DNA of 64,000 nt from Alphaproteobacteria bacterium (GTDB lineage: Bacteria > Pseudomonadota > Alphaproteobacteria > Caulobacterales > Aquidulcibacteraceae). The DNA lies in contig JAPLOL010000138.1 in NCBI GenBank assembly GCA_026400735.1, forward strand, positions 1 to 64,000, written 5' to 3'. Below, piece after piece: positions 16,613 to 25,672 of this stretch. Below the pieces are notes generated by a model, which saw nothing but the letters and a program-made list of their open reading frames with translations, was not told the origin of the DNA and made no database searches. The number at the start of each line of letters is the position of its first letter. Position 1 is the stretch's first letter. A program made the translations under genes and the position numbers.

Positions 16613-18802
16613 TTAGGCGGTCGTCACGATCTTGCATCCGGGCGTGCGACGCAGAACATCAAGGGCGACCCCATTGTGTGAGCGCTTCAGCGCGATATCA
16701 GCGCTTTCATTGCCCACGCGCAGGTTCTTGAACACAATCTCGTCAAGAAAGCTCGGGAGGTGGGGCCGATCAAAGTTGATGCGTTTGTCTTCTGGGGAAA
16801 ATGAAAGACCTACGCATGCTTGTATCAGCATAAGCGGGGCAGCCGTCGCCCATGCCTGGGGTGAACACGCAACCGGATAAAATACCGGACCTGCGCCGCG
16901 CTGGCGCGGAAAGCCGCAAAACAGCTCCGGCAAGCGGCGAAGCTCCATATAGTTGGAAGCGTCGAACAAGCCGGCGAAAATCTGGGCCGCTTCTTGGCGG
17001 AGGCCATAACGAGCAAGCCCTGCGGCCACGATGGCGTTGTCGTGCGGCCAGATCGAGCCGTTGTGATAAGACATCGGATTATAACGCTGCTCTGACGCCG
17101 CCACGGTGCGCACGCCAAAGCCGGTGAAAGAGGCCATGAGCGTTTGGCCAACCTTTGCGGCACGTTCAGGTAAAGCCAGGCCCGTGAAGAGTACATGGCC
17201 GGCGTTTGAACTTCGGATGCGGCAGGGGCGTTTTTCAGCGTCGAGCGCAATGACGTAGGTGCCGATGCTCTCGTCATAGAAATGCGTATCGAAGCGGCGA
17301 CGGAATGCGTCGGCGCGAATATCTAACACGCGCGCACGCTCGGCCTCACCTAAAACACGTGCGATCTGGGCTCCGGAGCGCCAGGCTCCATACACATAGG
17401 CCTGCACTTCCACCAAAGCGATCGGCGACTGCGCAAGCTCGCCGTTCTGATGAAAGATCGAATCATGGCTGTCCTTCCAGCCTTGGTTGGCGAGGCCGCT
17501 CTCGGTTTGACGGTGATATTCGACAAAGCCGTCGCGATCGCGATCGCCGTACTGATCGATCCAGTCTAAGGCGTGCAAAATATTAGGTGCGATCGTCCCC
17601 AGCGTTTCGATATCGCCGGTTCGCTCCAAGTAGGCGCCGGCGAGCATCACAAAGAGCGGCGTTGAATCGACGCTGCCATAGTAGCGCCGGAAGGGTACTT
17701 CCCCTAGTTCCGCCATCTCGCTGCGGCGCACTTCGTGGAGAATTTTACCAGGCTCGGCGTCAGACGTCCGGTCCACGGCGTCGGCCTGATTGGCAGCCAG
17801 GTAAAGCAGGACGCCGCGTGCGATCGCGGGATCGAACCAGAGCGTCTGCAATGCCGTGATGAGGGCGTCGCGACCGAAGATCGTGCTGAACCAGGGGATG
17901 CCTGCATAGGGGTAAAGACCGTGTGGGGTCTGCGTGCAGAGCATGAAGAGATCTGAGACGCTTCGCTCCAACGCCTCATTCAGATGATCGTTAGACGTCC
18001 GGACGGAAGCTGCGCGCGCGACATTGCCCCGGCGCGCGCGCTGAGCGCTCATGAAGGCGTGAAAGAATTTGCGCCGTGGCGCCGTGGTGGCGGCCACTGG
18101 ATCGCAAAGACAATCCATGAATAACACGCGGGTTTCGCCGGGCGCCAATTGGATGGAATAGCTCGCCCGGTCGCTTTCCAGTTTATCGGGGATGGGATCA
18201 AAGCGGACCAATGTTTCCCGCAGGCGATGATCGAGGCCGGTATAGCGCAAACTGACATCCGATGGCGTCAGTTTGGGTTGAGCCGTCTCTCCCCGCCGCG
18301 GGCGAGTGGCGCCGCGTACTTCAAAGATGTCCGCAAAATCGGCGCCAAATGTGATGACAATCGAGACTTCCATCGGCGCCGTGTCGAAATTGCGCAACGA
18401 AATCCGTTCGCATGCCGCGCCGTTCCAAAGCACGCGGACGCGCCGAATGTGAAGGCGGTTGTGTTTAAGGAAAACACGGCCGGCAGAATCGTGAAAATCA
18501 GGGTTGGTCAGATCACACAACAAAGCGGAGTTGTCGTCGCGCATCGATGATCGCAACAGCATCGGGGGGCGCCCGTTTATGGTGAGGCGCAGCTGCGATA
18601 GATGTCTTGTGTCGGCGTGGAATAGTCCTTCTGGACTCCCCGGCGCGCCCACGATGTCACCTGAATTATCGAACACCGCAAAGGTGTCGCCATGCTTCAT
18701 TGCGCGCGGCTTTTGCTCCTCCAGCGAGGACTCTGCCGGCACATCCAGGGCGTCGAGATCTGCACGCGCTTTCGGGTGCGGTGGTGTCGTGGCTGTGTCC
18801 AA
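16613..18802 (-). CDS. amylo-alpha-1,6-glucosidase-like (glycogen debranching family) protein
   Basis: 729 residues. The N-terminal domain (about 35-230) is the GDE_N_bis type: FAVFDNSGDIVGAPGSPEGL and DTRHLSQLRLTINGRPP. The remainder is an (alpha/alpha)6 barrel with GLYPYAGIPWFSTIFGRDAL, YYGSVDSTPLFVMLAG, NQGWKDSHDSIF and NGSIWPHDNAIVAAGLARYG, typical of the GH63/GH133-like clan. Family members hydrolyse alpha-1,6 branch points of glycogen-like glucans. In many Alphaproteobacteria this short form sits, as here, beside a GT4 glycosyltransferase, and its true glucan is not established. It lies about 20 bases after the GT4 gene, so both are probably one unit. No signal peptide. Confidence 0.88.
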   Translation of the reverse strand: MDTATTPPHPKARADLDALDVPAESSLEEQKPRAMKHGDTFAVFDNSGDIVGAPGSPEGLFHADTRHLSQLRLTINGRPPMLLRSSMRDDNSALLCDLTNPDFHDSAGRVFLKHNRLHIRRVRVLWNGAACERISLRNFDTAPMEVSIVITFGADFADIFEVRGATRPRRGETAQPKLTPSDVSLRYTGLDHRLRETLVRFDPIPDKLESDRASYSIQLAPGETRVLFMDCLCDPVAATTAPRRKFFHAFMSAQRARRGNVARAASVRTSNDHLNEALERSVSDLFMLCTQTPHGLYPYAGIPWFSTIFGRDALITALQTLWFDPAIARGVLLYLAANQADAVDRTSDAEPGKILHEVRRSEMAELGEVPFRRYYGSVDSTPLFVMLAGAYLERTGDIETLGTIAPNILHALDWIDQYGDRDRDGFVEYHRQTESGLANQGWKDSHDSIFHQNGELAQSPIALVEVQAYVYGAWRSGAQIARVLGEAERARVLDIRADAFRRRFDTHFYDESIGTYVIALDAEKRPCRIRSSNAGHVLFTGLALPERAAKVGQTLMASFTGFGVRTVAASEQRYNPMSYHNGSIWPHDNAIVAAGLARYGLRQEAAQIFAGLFDASNYMELRRLPELFCGFPRQRGAGPVFYPVACSPQAWATAAPLMLIQACVGLSFSPEDKRINFDRPHLPSFLDEIVFKNLRVGNESADIALKRSHNGVALDVLRRTPGCKIVTTA

Positions 18803-18821
18803 GACGAGCGCCTCTCGTGCG

Positions 18822-19934
18822 TTAGAGTGCGAGCGCAGCTTCTTTTGTGCCGGAGGACGCGCCCGCGCAGGGTGCGCGGGCTTTGGAAAGCTGCTTTCGA
18901 TAGATATCGACGTAGTCGCGCGTCATCCGTTCTACCGTAAAACGGCGTTCGAAAATGTGGCGTACATTCGCGCGGTCGAGATGAACTATAGCCTCTACCG
19001 CGCGCACCGCCTCGTCGATGCTGGCGACAATAAAGCCGCTCTCGCCGTGATCAATGACTTCTGGAACCGATCCGCGCCCGTAGGCGACCACGGGCGTTCC
19101 GCATGCCATCGCCTCGATCATCACCAAACCGAAGGGTTCGTCCCAATCGATTGGAAATAAAAGCGCATGCGCGTTAGCCAGAAAGTCGCGCTTTTGGTGC
19201 TCGGTGATCTCTCCGACATATTCAACAAGGCCGCCGCTGGCTTTGACCATCGGCGCGATCTTTGTGTCCCAATATAATTGATCAACGCGGTCGATCTTCG
19301 CGGCGATCTTCAGTGGGATGCCAACCTTCATCGCAATCTCAATTGCGCGGTCGGGTCGTTTCTCGGGAGAGATGCGTCCCAGGAATGCGAGATAACCTTC
19401 GGGTTTGCTGGTTAGGGGCGTTAGAACGTCTGTTGGCAAGCCGTGATAAACGGTTCCAGCCCAGTTCACCGGCGGCAACGGGCGGCGTTGAAAGTCGGAA
19501 ATGGAAACCAGCGGTAGGTCCGGAAACGCACGATAGAACGGCAGCAAATCTGGTAGATCGAGCCGTCCGTGCAGAGTCGTGAGCGTACGCTGAGCCATGT
19601 TTCGCACGACCGGCGCATGCATTAGGTCGATGTGAAAGTGGATGATGTCGAACTCGTGCGCGCGGCGCATGACTGCGTCCAGCATGATCATATGATGTGG
19701 TAACGCGTCCACAACGGTGTCTGACAAACGCAGCGCCCGCTCACTGCAGGCCGCAAGTTCGGCGCGCGTTTGAGAATCGCCGCTGGCAAAGAGCGTGACC
19801 TCGTGGCCTTGGGCGACGAGCTCCTCGGTGAGGTAAGACACAACTCGTTCGGTGCCACCATAAAGTGCGGGTGGGCAGCTTTCCGCGAGCGGCGCCACTT
19901 GAGCAATCCGCAAGCACGTACGTTCCACACCCAT
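18822..19934 (-). CDS. family 4 glycosyltransferase
   Basis: 370 residues from ATG 19934 (GGGAG seven bases upstream); a TTG seven codons earlier is less likely. It has the GT-B fold: N-terminal QVAPLAESCPPALYGGTERV with the GGxE acceptor loop, FHIDLMHAP, then the C-terminal donor domain with LGRISPEKRPDRAIEIA, and the EX7E-like EPFGLVMIEAMACGTPVVA. The resemblance is to retaining transferases such as glycogen/trehalose/sucrose-phosphate-synthase relatives. Cytosolic. Paired with the debranching-type enzyme downstream, it probably builds or extends a storage or compatible glucan. Substrate unknown. Confidence 0.9.
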   Translation of the reverse strand: MGVERTCLRIAQVAPLAESCPPALYGGTERVVSYLTEELVAQGHEVTLFASGDSQTRAELAACSERALRLSDTVVDALPHHMIMLDAVMRRAHEFDIIHFHIDLMHAPVVRNMAQRTLTTLHGRLDLPDLLPFYRAFPDLPLVSISDFQRRPLPPVNWAGTVYHGLPTDVLTPLTSKPEGYLAFLGRISPEKRPDRAIEIAMKVGIPLKIAAKIDRVDQLYWDTKIAPMVKASGGLVEYVGEITEHQKRDFLANAHALLFPIDWDEPFGLVMIEAMACGTPVVAYGRGSVPEVIDHGESGFIVASIDEAVRAVEAIVHLDRANVRHIFERRFTVERMTRDYVDIYRKQLSKARAPCAGASSGTKEAALAL

Positions 19935-20423
19935 CGACGACTCCCGTGAGATCAACCGATGTGAACGTGGGTTCAGCTACAAAGTTGCGTTCGTTGGGTG
20001 TGTTGCGGAAAGTTTAGTGCTCGGTAGCAACGGCGAACGTCTAATTCGCGCCAGTTCGAAGGGGATGACCGCTATTGCGATATTTGAGATGCCATCCATT
20101 GGCGAGATTGGCTGTGCATTTTGGGCGTTCGTAAGCTCGCGCCATGACGACTGAGATTGGCCCGTTGAAATTGAGCGACCAAACCGGTCGTGAATTTTGC
20201 TCGGCGTCGTAGCCTGGTCGAAAGACTGGCCCTGCGAAGAAACCACGTCGGCCGCCAGCGCAGAAACGCGTGCCTGCCGGCGCGCGATGTGCCTTACTGA
20301 AGCTGTCTCGCACGACGCCTGTCGATGAAATCCACGCTACGAATGTAGGCGTCAAGTGAGCCGTGGCACAGACAAAATACACGCTCTATGTTGATCCGTA
20401 ACGCAGTGGGCCGGGATGTTTTG
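19935..20423. other. intergenic region with no supported gene
   Basis: About 490 bases between the divergent GT4 gene and a small lipoprotein gene. A 113-codon minus-strand frame (20041-20382) is open but has no ribosome site and no recognisable motif. The region should hold the promoters of both neighbours; no confident -35/-10 pair was picked. Confidence 0.35.
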
Positions 20424-20637
20424 ATGCAGAGAGCGATGTTTTTTTGCCATGGTGCTGATGGCGTGCTCGACTTCGCCGGAAGTTCAGCAAGGCGACGCCC
20501 CGGCAAGCGAAGCGCCAGCTTCCGTGGTTCAGATGGCGACGGCGCCAGGGTCCGGCGATCTGGTTCTTGAACAGAGACGGTTCGGCGGCGCACCGCCGGC
20601 GCGTGACTCTTTTCGCGTGCAGATCGTCGCTCGCTAA
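20424..20637 (+). pseudogene. small lipoprotein, frameshifted in a T7 run
   Basis: As written, the frame from ATG 20424 leaves the coding track inside a run of seven T (20439-20445), and the rest is open only from ATG 20449. Removing one T gives a single 70-residue frame, MQRAMFFAMVLMACSTSPEV..., with a perfect lipoprotein signal: short charged start, hydrophobic core and LMAC lipobox. An Ala/Pro/Ser-rich linker and VLEQRRFGGAPPARDSFRVQ follow. This is either a one-base insertion or a homopolymer sequencing error. Function unknown. Confidence 0.5.
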
Positions 20638-20887
20638 CGGTTCCTTTGCGTTCGGAAGGCGACGCGTTCCAGAACAGCGAACGTCGCCTTACGGCGACAA
20701 CACGCCATAGCCTGTCGAATGTGATCTCCGGCAAGAACTGAGCGTGCCGGACATTCGAGTAATTGATGAATGCGCGGGTTCCGGTTTGCATCCAGTACCG
20801 CGAACTTGTGCATCAAGGTCAGGCGTTGGCTCACTGCCCCACCGGTGAGACGCGGGATCGGTCAACGAGGATGGCGGTGAGCTCAAA

Positions 20888-21709
20888 GTGACTCAGTCTG
20901 GCGAAAACTGGTTTGCCGAAGCCCCCGGCGATATTCAGCGCATAGAAGCTTGCCTTAGCGGTGTGGCGTACGCTCCCCACCGCCACGACACCTATACAAT
21001 CGGCATCACGCTAAGCGGCATTCAAAGCTTCACTTATCGTGGCGCCGGAAGAGCGTCTTATCCCGGTCAGATCGTCATCCTGCACCCCGACGAAAAACAT
21101 GACGGTCGCGCCGGCAACGACGAGGCCTTTCGCTATCGCGCGGCCTACATCTCTCCAGCCGATATTCAAGAAGCGCTGAAAGGTCAGGCGCTGCCGTTCG
21201 TCGAAGGCGGCGTTTCAATTAACGCAGGACTGCATCGAGCGGCTGTGGCTCTGCTGGAAGACTTCCAGCGACCGTTGTCGAGACTCCAGTATCAGGACGC
21301 CCTCTATGATTTAGCGGTTGCGTTGCAGGCGGCGGCGGGCTGCGCCGTCGCTATCAAGCGGGCCAATCGGGAAGCGGCCGCCGATGCGCGCGACTACATA
21401 GAAGCCAGTCTCTCACGTGGATTTTCGCTTGAAGATCTGGAGCGCGCGACGGGCCATTGCCGCTGGCAAGTGTCGCGCGATTTTCGCGCCATGTTCGGCA
21501 CAAGTCCGTACAGATACCTCATCCTGCGGCGGCTGGACCTGGCGCGGCGAATGATGCGCGACGGCGGCGCGATCGCCGAAATCGCCCCCGATTGTGGCTT
21601 TTCGGACCAGAGCCATTTCGGACGGGTGTTCAAGCAGGCCTATGGGCTAACGCCGAAGGCTTGGCTTAGGAGGGTGCGACGTTCGCACGATCATTCTAGA
21701 ACGGCCTAG
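20888..21709 (+). CDS. AraC-family transcriptional regulator
   Basis: 273 residues from GTG 20888, with GGTGAG about eight bases upstream. The N-terminal cupin-like AraC_binding domain shows APHRHDTYTIGITLSGIQSF and PGQIVILHPDEKHDG. The C-terminal part carries two helix-turn-helix units: FSLEDLERATGHCRWQVSRD and IAEIAPDCGFSDQSHFGRVF, the latter with the family hallmark GFSDQSHFGRVFK and then GLTPKAW. This subclass often controls an adjacent efflux or transporter gene. Here the next gene is a CPBP membrane protease 22 bases downstream, so co-transcription is likely. Inducer unknown. Confidence 0.92.
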   Translation: MTQSGENWFAEAPGDIQRIEACLSGVAYAPHRHDTYTIGITLSGIQSFTYRGAGRASYPGQIVILHPDEKHDGRAGNDEAFRYRAAYISPADIQEALKGQALPFVEGGVSINAGLHRAAVALLEDFQRPLSRLQYQDALYDLAVALQAAAGCAVAIKRANREAAADARDYIEASLSRGFSLEDLERATGHCRWQVSRDFRAMFGTSPYRYLILRRLDLARRMMRDGGAIAEIAPDCGFSDQSHFGRVFKQAYGLTPKAWLRRVRRSHDHSRTA

Positions 21710-21731
21710 TTCGTTGGCGCATTGAAGCGCC

Positions 21732-22628
21732 ATGAAGACGACATCGCTGTTCTCGCCAGAGCCCGCAAAGGGATGGATTCCCTGGGGAGCGCTGGCGCCG
21801 TTTCTCTTGATCTTTTTTGTCGCCGCTCCGGTGCTCGTAACCGACGAGCCGTTCATGCAATGGGGATTTGTAGACGATCGCGGCAATCCGATCGGCGAGT
21901 ACGGCCTCTATGCCTTCCTGCTCATCCCGTTTGCGATGACTGGCGCGTTGGTGTTTGCGTGGGTGCTGTTCGTCGAACGCCGGCCGCTCCGCACCATCGG
22001 CTTGACGCCGAGTGGCGGGGCAATGTCGTTTGCGCGCGGACTCGCCATAGGCATCGCGACCATCGGAGCGGTTGTCGCTGCGATCTGGGCGGCGGGCGGA
22101 TACCAACCGGACGGATTCGCGAGCGCGTTCTTTGCGCCACGCTACTTGATCAGCATCGGCATTCTATTTCTGTGCTTTGTGGTTCAGGCCAGCGTCGAGG
22201 AGATCATCTTTCGCGGCTGGCTTATGTCCGCGCTGGCACGCAAGTTTAATGTCGCTCTAGCCGTCATACTGACATGCGCGGCGTTCACCTTGCTGCATTA
22301 CAGCCGAGGCCAGGAGCCGCTCATCACGGTCGGCGTCTTTCTGTTTTCAGCCTTCGCATGCTTTTGGGCGCTCAAGGCGCAAAATATCTGGGGCGTCATG
22401 GGATGGCACGTTGGGTGGAATTGGCTGCTCGCAACGGGCTTCGAATTGCCGGTTACCGGATTTGACGCGGGTGTGTCGGCGCTTCTGGTGAAGCTTGTGC
22501 CGCACGGGCCGGATATCCTCACTGGCGGTTCGCAGGGGCCAGAGGGCAGCGTGGTTTGTTTGATATTTTTTGTTGGCGCGGTCGCAACGCTTCTCTGGCG
22601 ACTGCGGAACAGCGCCCAAATCGGTTAG
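21732..22628 (+). CDS. CPBP-family intramembrane metalloprotease (CAAX protease-like)
   Basis: 298 residues with about eight hydrophobic segments. The CPBP/ABI motifs are all present: SVEEIIFRGW (EExxxR), AFTLLHYSRG (FxxxH), and NIWGVMGWHVGWNWLLA (HxxxN/D-like). The family cleaves membrane substrates or prenylated peptides, and in bacteria some members confer bacteriocin self-immunity. It follows the AraC regulator in the same direction. The particular substrate cannot be inferred. Confidence 0.88.
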   Translation: MKTTSLFSPEPAKGWIPWGALAPFLLIFFVAAPVLVTDEPFMQWGFVDDRGNPIGEYGLYAFLLIPFAMTGALVFAWVLFVERRPLRTIGLTPSGGAMSFARGLAIGIATIGAVVAAIWAAGGYQPDGFASAFFAPRYLISIGILFLCFVVQASVEEIIFRGWLMSALARKFNVALAVILTCAAFTLLHYSRGQEPLITVGVFLFSAFACFWALKAQNIWGVMGWHVGWNWLLATGFELPVTGFDAGVSALLVKLVPHGPDILTGGSQGPEGSVVCLIFFVGAVATLLWRLRNSAQIG

Positions 22629-22807
22629 CCAACCTAGCGTGCCCAAATTTCCAACGACGACTTGCGGCGAGATTGCGCCGCTGGAGCGAGGCGCTAACGG
22701 CGCGATTGGCTCAAAAGGGACACGAACACGTCGTCAATCGTTGTCGATTTCATGCGCTGCTCGCAGGCAGTGGGGGCCGATCAGAGCCTAGCGTGTCGGA
22801 CAGATGA

Positions 22808-23539
22808 TCAATACATCCAGCCAAGGAGGTCTGCGAAGCTTGCGATGGCGCGCACTACGGGCAGCTCAAGCGGCGTTCCAACAATCATGAGGCTCGCCGC
22901 TTCGACCGCACTTGAGACGATCAAGCCCACCCACCATGCGGTGTGAACGCTCCGACGGACGACGAGATCGTGAACGATGCCGGCAAGAATGAAGATCTTG
23001 GTGGAGGCGAGTGCAGCGGGCATGGCCCAGTCGTGAAATCCGAACGCGCCGACCCACAATCGCCAAGTCCCTGCCGCGATGACGGTCGCGGCCGCGGTCA
23101 TCATCAGCCGCTTGTGCCACTCTGGTCGCCGACGGTTGAGCAAGGCGGCGATGTAGAAGCAGAGAAATAAGACTAGGCCGATTGCGATCGGTACGCCGAA
23201 TGATTTCCAGAAGTCAGGGCCCTCGCCGTGCAAGGCTTCGTGTACCTTCACCCCGACAACCAGGAAGCCTGTGAAGGCCATTGCTGCCGCAAGCACGATG
23301 CTGCTTACCCCCAACGTGCGGTGCAGACGGAACGCGCGCGTAGCAAGGAAGGCTTGCGCTGGCACGAAGGCGCACCAAGCAAGGTAGATGATGCCGTGGG
23401 CATGCACGGCCCAAGAGACCTGCGGGTAGGTCCCTGTGGCGAGCGGTCCTAGGTAGGTGAAGGCGAACCCCGTGAACGCAGTCAGTGATATGGCGAGCGC
23501 AAGTGCCGGGTAAAATAGGCCCTTATCTTCGGACTCCAT
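22808..23539 (-). CDS. multi-pass membrane protein of unknown function
   Basis: 243 residues from ATG 23539 (GGTGGGGCGAAGTG just upstream; the GTG at 23563 lacks such a site). About seven transmembrane segments are predicted by eye. Conserved-looking histidines lie in SWAVHAHGIIYLAWCAFVPA, FRLHRTLG and PEWHKRLM, an arrangement seen in haem-binding or DUF2306-like membrane families. The role is not recognised. The gene is isolated, convergent with the CPBP gene, and followed by no clear terminator. Confidence 0.75.
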   Translation of the reverse strand: MESEDKGLFYPALALAISLTAFTGFAFTYLGPLATGTYPQVSWAVHAHGIIYLAWCAFVPAQAFLATRAFRLHRTLGVSSIVLAAAMAFTGFLVVGVKVHEALHGEGPDFWKSFGVPIAIGLVLFLCFYIAALLNRRRPEWHKRLMMTAAATVIAAGTWRLWVGAFGFHDWAMPAALASTKIFILAGIVHDLVVRRSVHTAWWVGLIVSSAVEAASLMIVGTPLELPVVRAIASFADLLGWMY

Positions 23540-23811
23540 CACTTCGCCCCACCGGTTCGCCACGCGCTATCTTTCAGACTGACGTGGTCCCGCGATCCAA
23601 GCAACAGCGGCGGCGAACTGATCGCTTCCGACGAAATCACGCCGTTGCGGAGTGCGCTGAGCGATTGACCGCCATTGAGAGAGTAGGCCGCTCAGGAAAA
23701 TCGTGACTATGACGCCCGCTGGCCCCTTTTGGCCGCTCGCCCTTCGAGCGCAGACACGCTGGGTGATAAGGTCACATTGCATGCGCTCTCAGCCGACGAA
23801 CAAATGCAGGT

Positions 23812-24561
23812 GTGAATCGCCGCGTCATTTATTGTCATGGTTTGCCGGGTTCGCCGGAAGAACTCTCTGCGTTTGAAACATCACCTCCGCTCCTGCATGT
23901 TCATGCTCTTGATCGGCTAGGGGATAGCACGGGAAGCTACGAAGAGAGCGTCTTGTCGGCCTTTGATGGAATGGGAGTCGATCAGCCGGTTACGGTCGCG
24001 GGCTTCTCGCTCGGCGCCATGTCGGCGGCGTACATCGCGGCAAGGCGAGGCCTTCTAGTCAGCAAGCTCATCTTGATCTCGCCAGCGGCGCCGCTGCAGC
24101 TAGGCAACTTCCTGCCTGCCATGGCCGGACGACCGGTTTTCGAAGCAGCACAAGCGGGCGATTGGGCGCTCCGCATCTTCACAGCCTCGCAAGCGTCGTT
24201 GGTCGCTCTTGCTCCGAAGGTTGCGATCAAGACGATGTTCCGTGCGAGTCCGGATACCGAGTTGGCGCTGCTTGCTTCGTCGCGCTTCTTTGACGTCGTG
24301 GAATGTGGGCTGCGAGCCTCTCTCGGACCGGGCCAAGCAGCATATCGACGCGAGCTGCGCGCCTACGTTCGGCCGTGGGCTCACGTCCTCGATGAGGTTC
24401 GCTGTAAGACTGAGATTTGGAGTGGCAGCAAAGACGATTGGGCGCCTCCGGCGATGGCTGAGGCGCTAAGGGGACGACTTGGCGATCTTGCGACTTTGAA
24501 TGTCTGCTCGGGTCTCGGACATTACTCGACTTTGCGCATAGCGCTTTCGCGTTTGGATTGA
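23812..24561 (+). CDS. alpha/beta-hydrolase
   Basis: 249 residues from GTG 23812. The features are IYCHGLPGSPEEL (oxyanion HG), nucleophile Ser in AGFSLGAMSA, acid Asp in SGSKDDWAPP, and His in SGLGHYSTL close to the C-terminus. All catalytic elements are in the order expected for the fold. A lid-like helical segment spans about 115-180. There is no signal peptide, so it is cytosolic. Substrate and pathway are unknown; nearby genes give no clue. Confidence 0.85.
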   Translation: MNRRVIYCHGLPGSPEELSAFETSPPLLHVHALDRLGDSTGSYEESVLSAFDGMGVDQPVTVAGFSLGAMSAAYIAARRGLLVSKLILISPAAPLQLGNFLPAMAGRPVFEAAQAGDWALRIFTASQASLVALAPKVAIKTMFRASPDTELALLASSRFFDVVECGLRASLGPGQAAYRRELRAYVRPWAHVLDEVRCKTEIWSGSKDDWAPPAMAEALRGRLGDLATLNVCSGLGHYSTLRIALSRLD

Positions 24562-24731
24562 CCGCAAACGGCGAACTTCTGCCGTATCTCGGAGTGCGCG
24601 GCGAATGGCCCGATAGGATCGATCTCGCCATGACGCGCAGTGGCGGAACGATAGGCCGCGTCGCTGTCGACAACGCATTCGACTAAAGCAATCAATTTAG
24701 GCGTTGAGCCAGACTGTTGGAGCGATCGAAT

Positions 24732-25505
24732 ATGGGCGCAGGCTTCGGTACACGTCATCTGCCCGCCACCGCGAACGCGAAGCAGAGGGTGTCACGACTC
24801 AGTCTTCGCTTCGTGATCCTTGCAGTGTTCTCGCTCGCTGGCGGTGGCTGCGCACATGTACAAGGCGCACTTCTCCCAATAGCGGCCGAACTCAGCGGAT
24901 CGGTCGACGGCGTCGCGATCACGAACGGTCCGCCGGATACCGGCATTGCCTCGGTCGAAATGGCAGTGTTGCGCGGGAGCTGGAGCGAGGAACGCATCGC
25001 GCAGGCTCGTGCCGATGACCAGTTCGACGCATTTTCCGCGTTCGCGCCAGTATTGGGCTCCGAATTCACAGCCGACGAGTATCCGCGGACGGATCACGTG
25101 TTCGATCGACTGCGAGCACCGCTCGGCGCATCAATCCTCCTGGCAAAGAACCGATACGCGCGCCAAAGGCCCTTCGTGTTGGACGACACGCTGCCGACTT
25201 GCATTCAACCAACGGACCAACTGCGCGCCAGTGGCTCGTACCCCTCGGGCCATGCCGCTTTCGGTTGGGCCTGGGCGCTCTTGCTCGCGGAACTCGTTCC
25301 GTCGCGCGCCGATGCGCTCTTGCAGCGAGGACGCGACTACGGCGACAGCCGCGTTGTTTGCGGCGTGCATTTTCCGAGCGATGTTGATGCTGGCCGTGTG
25401 ATCGCCGCAGCGGCGATCGCGCGATTGCATGCAGACGCTGCGTTCCGCCGCGAGTTGGAGGCGGCCCGTCTCGAACTCGCGCAGGCATACGGGAGTTACC
25501 CGTAG
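24732..25505 (+). CDS. PAP2-family acid phosphatase (exported, lipoprotein-like signal)
   Basis: 257 residues from ATG 24732 (GGAG eight bases upstream). The N-terminal hydrophobic segment LRFVILAVFSLAGGGCAH ends in a lipobox-like GGGC. The class A acid phosphatase/PAP2 motifs are complete: KNRYARQRPF (KX6RP), SYPSGHAAFGWA (PSGH) and SRVVCGVHFPSDVDAG (SRX5HX3D). These enzymes release phosphate from a wide range of phosphomonoesters in the periplasm. It stands alone between an alpha/beta-hydrolase and the WYL regulator. Confidence 0.92.
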   Translation: MGAGFGTRHLPATANAKQRVSRLSLRFVILAVFSLAGGGCAHVQGALLPIAAELSGSVDGVAITNGPPDTGIASVEMAVLRGSWSEERIAQARADDQFDAFSAFAPVLGSEFTADEYPRTDHVFDRLRAPLGASILLAKNRYARQRPFVLDDTLPTCIQPTDQLRASGSYPSGHAAFGWAWALLLAELVPSRADALLQRGRDYGDSRVVCGVHFPSDVDAGRVIAAAAIARLHADAAFRRELEAARLELAQAYGSYP

Positions 25506-25672
25506 CGACCTCCCAGTCAGCGGCCGCCTTCGGCGATTTCGCGCCCCTTGCAGATATGGTCTGTTGGCGCGGTTGCGCTCTGGGCGCCGAGTTCTGGCTT
25601 AGTGCACTCAGTGACCTTCGATGTGCGGCCGGTCCATAGATTGGTGCGCTCTTGCGGCATGTCTAACGCAAT

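Noticed and set aside
20041-20382. 113-codon minus-strand frame between the GT4 gene and the small lipoprotein
   Set aside because: No ribosome site, no motif, and amino-acid composition unlike the flanking genes.
20634-20834. 66-codon minus-strand frame in the gap before the AraC gene
   Set aside because: It lies in the presumed AraC promoter region and has no initiation signal or family resemblance; possible but unsupported.
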